Assembly (NCBI GenBank): GCA_003645745.1
Contig: QNCH01000108.1
Coordinates: forward strand, 1-5,895
DNA length: 5,895 bases
Origin: Candidatus Omnitrophota bacterium
GTDB lineage: Bacteria > Omnitrophota > Gorgyraeia > B26-G9
Direction of reading: 5' to 3'
The first letter of the stretch is position 1; each line of letters opens with the position of its first letter. Below, one piece after another: positions 4,531 through 5,895 of this stretch. Both the position numbers and the translations under genes were made by a program. The notes under the pieces were generated by a model. It was given only the letters and a program-made list of their open reading frames with translations, ran no database searches and was not told the DNA's origin.

Positions 4531-5895
4531 ATGTTAAAATTAATCAGATTTTTTTTAGTGCTTCAAATTTTAATCTTACTGGCTGCGGCATTGAGGCTGC
4601 AGTATGCGGCTTGTAAAATAGATGAGACAGTATTTAGCGCGTTAGCGCCAAATGTGTGTTTGTGTAAAGAAAATTTTAAACGCTCTTTTGAATGTATGGA
4701 ACAAAAAATAGAAAAAATAATTTCTGTATATTCTAAAATTTGCGCGCAAGATGCCTGGCCTGCTTTTACTCATACCCTTGACTTTAATGGCAAAGAAATA
4801 GGGATATTTTTGGTAACAGATACAGAAGCGGCAAATCAGATTGCAATGGTTTTGCCAGTAAATTCAAACACAAAATTTTGTGATTTAGGCAGCGGCATAG
4901 GTAATGTATGTTGTGTGTTTGCTGCTTATGGAGCAGAAAGTGTTGGATATGAGATTGATCAGAAATTAGTAGATTTGAGTAAATCGATTATTGAGCATGA
5001 AGTATCAGATGTGATCAATCCGGAAAAAGTAGAGTTTGAAAGACGTAATTTTTTAAATAAAGATTTATCTAATTTTGATATTATTTTTTATTATCGCAGC
5101 GGCCTTATGTATGATTATCGACATCAGCTTATGGATAAGCTGCAAAACGAGTTAAAACCAGGCGCTTTTTTAGTAATTTATGGATATGGAAAGATAAATG
5201 ATCATATCCCAGGGCTAACAGAAGCAGCTTATTTGAAAGGTTATGCAAAGATTAGAACTTTTGCCAGAATTTATACAAAGCTGGATACACAAATAGATGT
5301 AAATACTGTTATACCTCAAAATATCTATTGGCAGAATTTATTTTCTCAGGATCCTGCGGCGCGTTTGAAAGCAGCAATTGTGCTTAAAAAAGCTGGGATT
5401 AATAGAGATGAAGTAAATAAAATTTTGTCAGATTCTGTATTCGATGAAAGTTTGACAGTATATGAAAGAGTTACAGCAGGTGATTCTCTGGATATGGCTG
5501 AACAGACCAAAAAAGTTGAAGAGGCATACACGCTGCAAAAGCTTAGGATTAATGTTTTATTGAAACAAGAACGCATAGAGCAGTCAAATGTGTATTTAGG
5601 AAAAGATGATCTACTATTAATAGATGGATTGAAGAATTTGTTTAAGCAGATTCCTGGGATGGAGTCGGATATAGTGCAATTTTTTATAGACAAGGTAGAA
5701 AAGATTAACTGGGATAATGAAGAATTAAGCCGGATGTTTAATGGAGTTAGTTATTTTAATGGCAGTTGGAAACAAGAGCTTAGCGACAAATTACAGAGTA
5801 GCCATAATTTTAGTTTTGAAATGGCATCTGATGCAGTATCTAATGTGCCTGATTATATGATTTGTTCTGCGGATGATTATGCTTGTGCTTCCATA
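4531..5895 (+). CDS. Exported/anchored SAM-dependent methyltransferase, 3' end outside window
   Basis: The reading frame is open for 455 codons from ATG 4531 to the window end with no stop, so the gene is partial here. An in-frame TAA at 4507-4509 limits the start, and ATG 4531 is the only start that keeps the leader. Residues 1-27 are a basic and hydrophobic signal peptide or anchor (K3, R6, then LVLQILILLAAAL), followed by SALAPN (36-41). Residues ~113-220 are a class I methyltransferase Rossmann core. SAM-binding motif I is DLGSGIG (118-124), the acidic end of strand 2 is GYEID (139-143), the strand 4 region is NFDIIFYY (181-188), and LKPGAFLVIYG begins at 208. The DLGSGIG...GYEID pattern resembles protein-lysine methyltransferases such as the FAM173 type, but the substrate cannot be assigned. 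Residues ~270-455 are mostly helical, starting with a HEAT-like segment DPAARLKAAIVLKKAGI (274-290). No strong ribosome binding site is visible. Its upstream region was altered by the MITE-like insertion. Confidence 0.88.
   Translation, partial: MLKLIRFFLVLQILILLAAALRLQYAACKIDETVFSALAPNVCLCKENFKRSFECMEQKIEKIISVYSKICAQDAWPAFTHTLDFNGKEIGIFLVTDTEAANQIAMVLPVNSNTKFCDLGSGIGNVCCVFAAYGAESVGYEIDQKLVDLSKSIIEHEVSDVINPEKVEFERRNFLNKDLSNFDIIFYYRSGLMYDYRHQLMDKLQNELKPGAFLVIYGYGKINDHIPGLTEAAYLKGYAKIRTFARIYTKLDTQIDVNTVIPQNIYWQNLFSQDPAARLKAAIVLKKAGINRDEVNKILSDSVFDESLTVYERVTAGDSLDMAEQTKKVEEAYTLQKLRINVLLKQERIEQSNVYLGKDDLLLIDGLKNLFKQIPGMESDIVQFFIDKVEKINWDNEELSRMFNGVSYFNGSWKQELSDKLQSSHNFSFEMASDAVSNVPDYMICSADDYACASI

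Noticed and set aside
5346..5693. Reverse-strand open frame of 115 codons
   Set aside because: It lies wholly opposite the methyltransferase gene, which stays open through the region in the forward frame. There is no domain and no convincing start.

Overview
The window is AT-rich and carries three co-directional + strand genes. Each begins with an N-terminal export or membrane-anchor segment, and they are separated by repeat-rich intergenic DNA. The base composition and large helix-rich proteins of low recognisability suggest an uncultivated bacterium. So does a short L-x-P motif following the hydrophobic leader (CLSPN, SLCP, SALAPN). In my memory that motif is common in Candidatus Omnitrophota (OP3), but this assignment is an inference and no marker gene is present to prove it.

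Layout. 1-108 is a leader holding a GATTCCC/GGGAATC inverted repeat and a strong ribosome binding site. 109-3060 encodes a 983-residue exported or membrane-anchored histidine-kinase-like protein: an H-box, a GHKL ATPase domain, then about 590 helical residues of unknown function. 3061-3335 is an intergenic region with three separate inverted repeats. 3336-4103 encodes a predicted lipoprotein of the archaemetzincin family with an intact two-zinc signature. 4107-4504 is a gene-free element with 13-bp terminal inverted repeats, an 8-9 bp target-site duplication and two large internal palindromes, so it is very probably a MITE-like non-autonomous transposon. 4531 to the window end is the first 455 codons of a gene for an exported or anchored class I SAM-dependent methyltransferase with a helical extension; it has no stop codon inside the window.

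How the parts relate. Removing the MITE-like element and one copy of its duplication places the methyltransferase start about 21 nt after the metalloprotease stop. The two genes were therefore probably a compact transcription unit that the element has split. A kinase-like ATPase, a zinc protease and a SAM methyltransferase, all with N-in/C-out leaders, form an unusual set, because two of them need cytosolic cofactors (ATP, SAM). Secretion into another cell, or an atypical anchor topology, would resolve the paradox. Both are hypotheses. No RNA genes, CRISPR arrays or complete transposase genes were seen.
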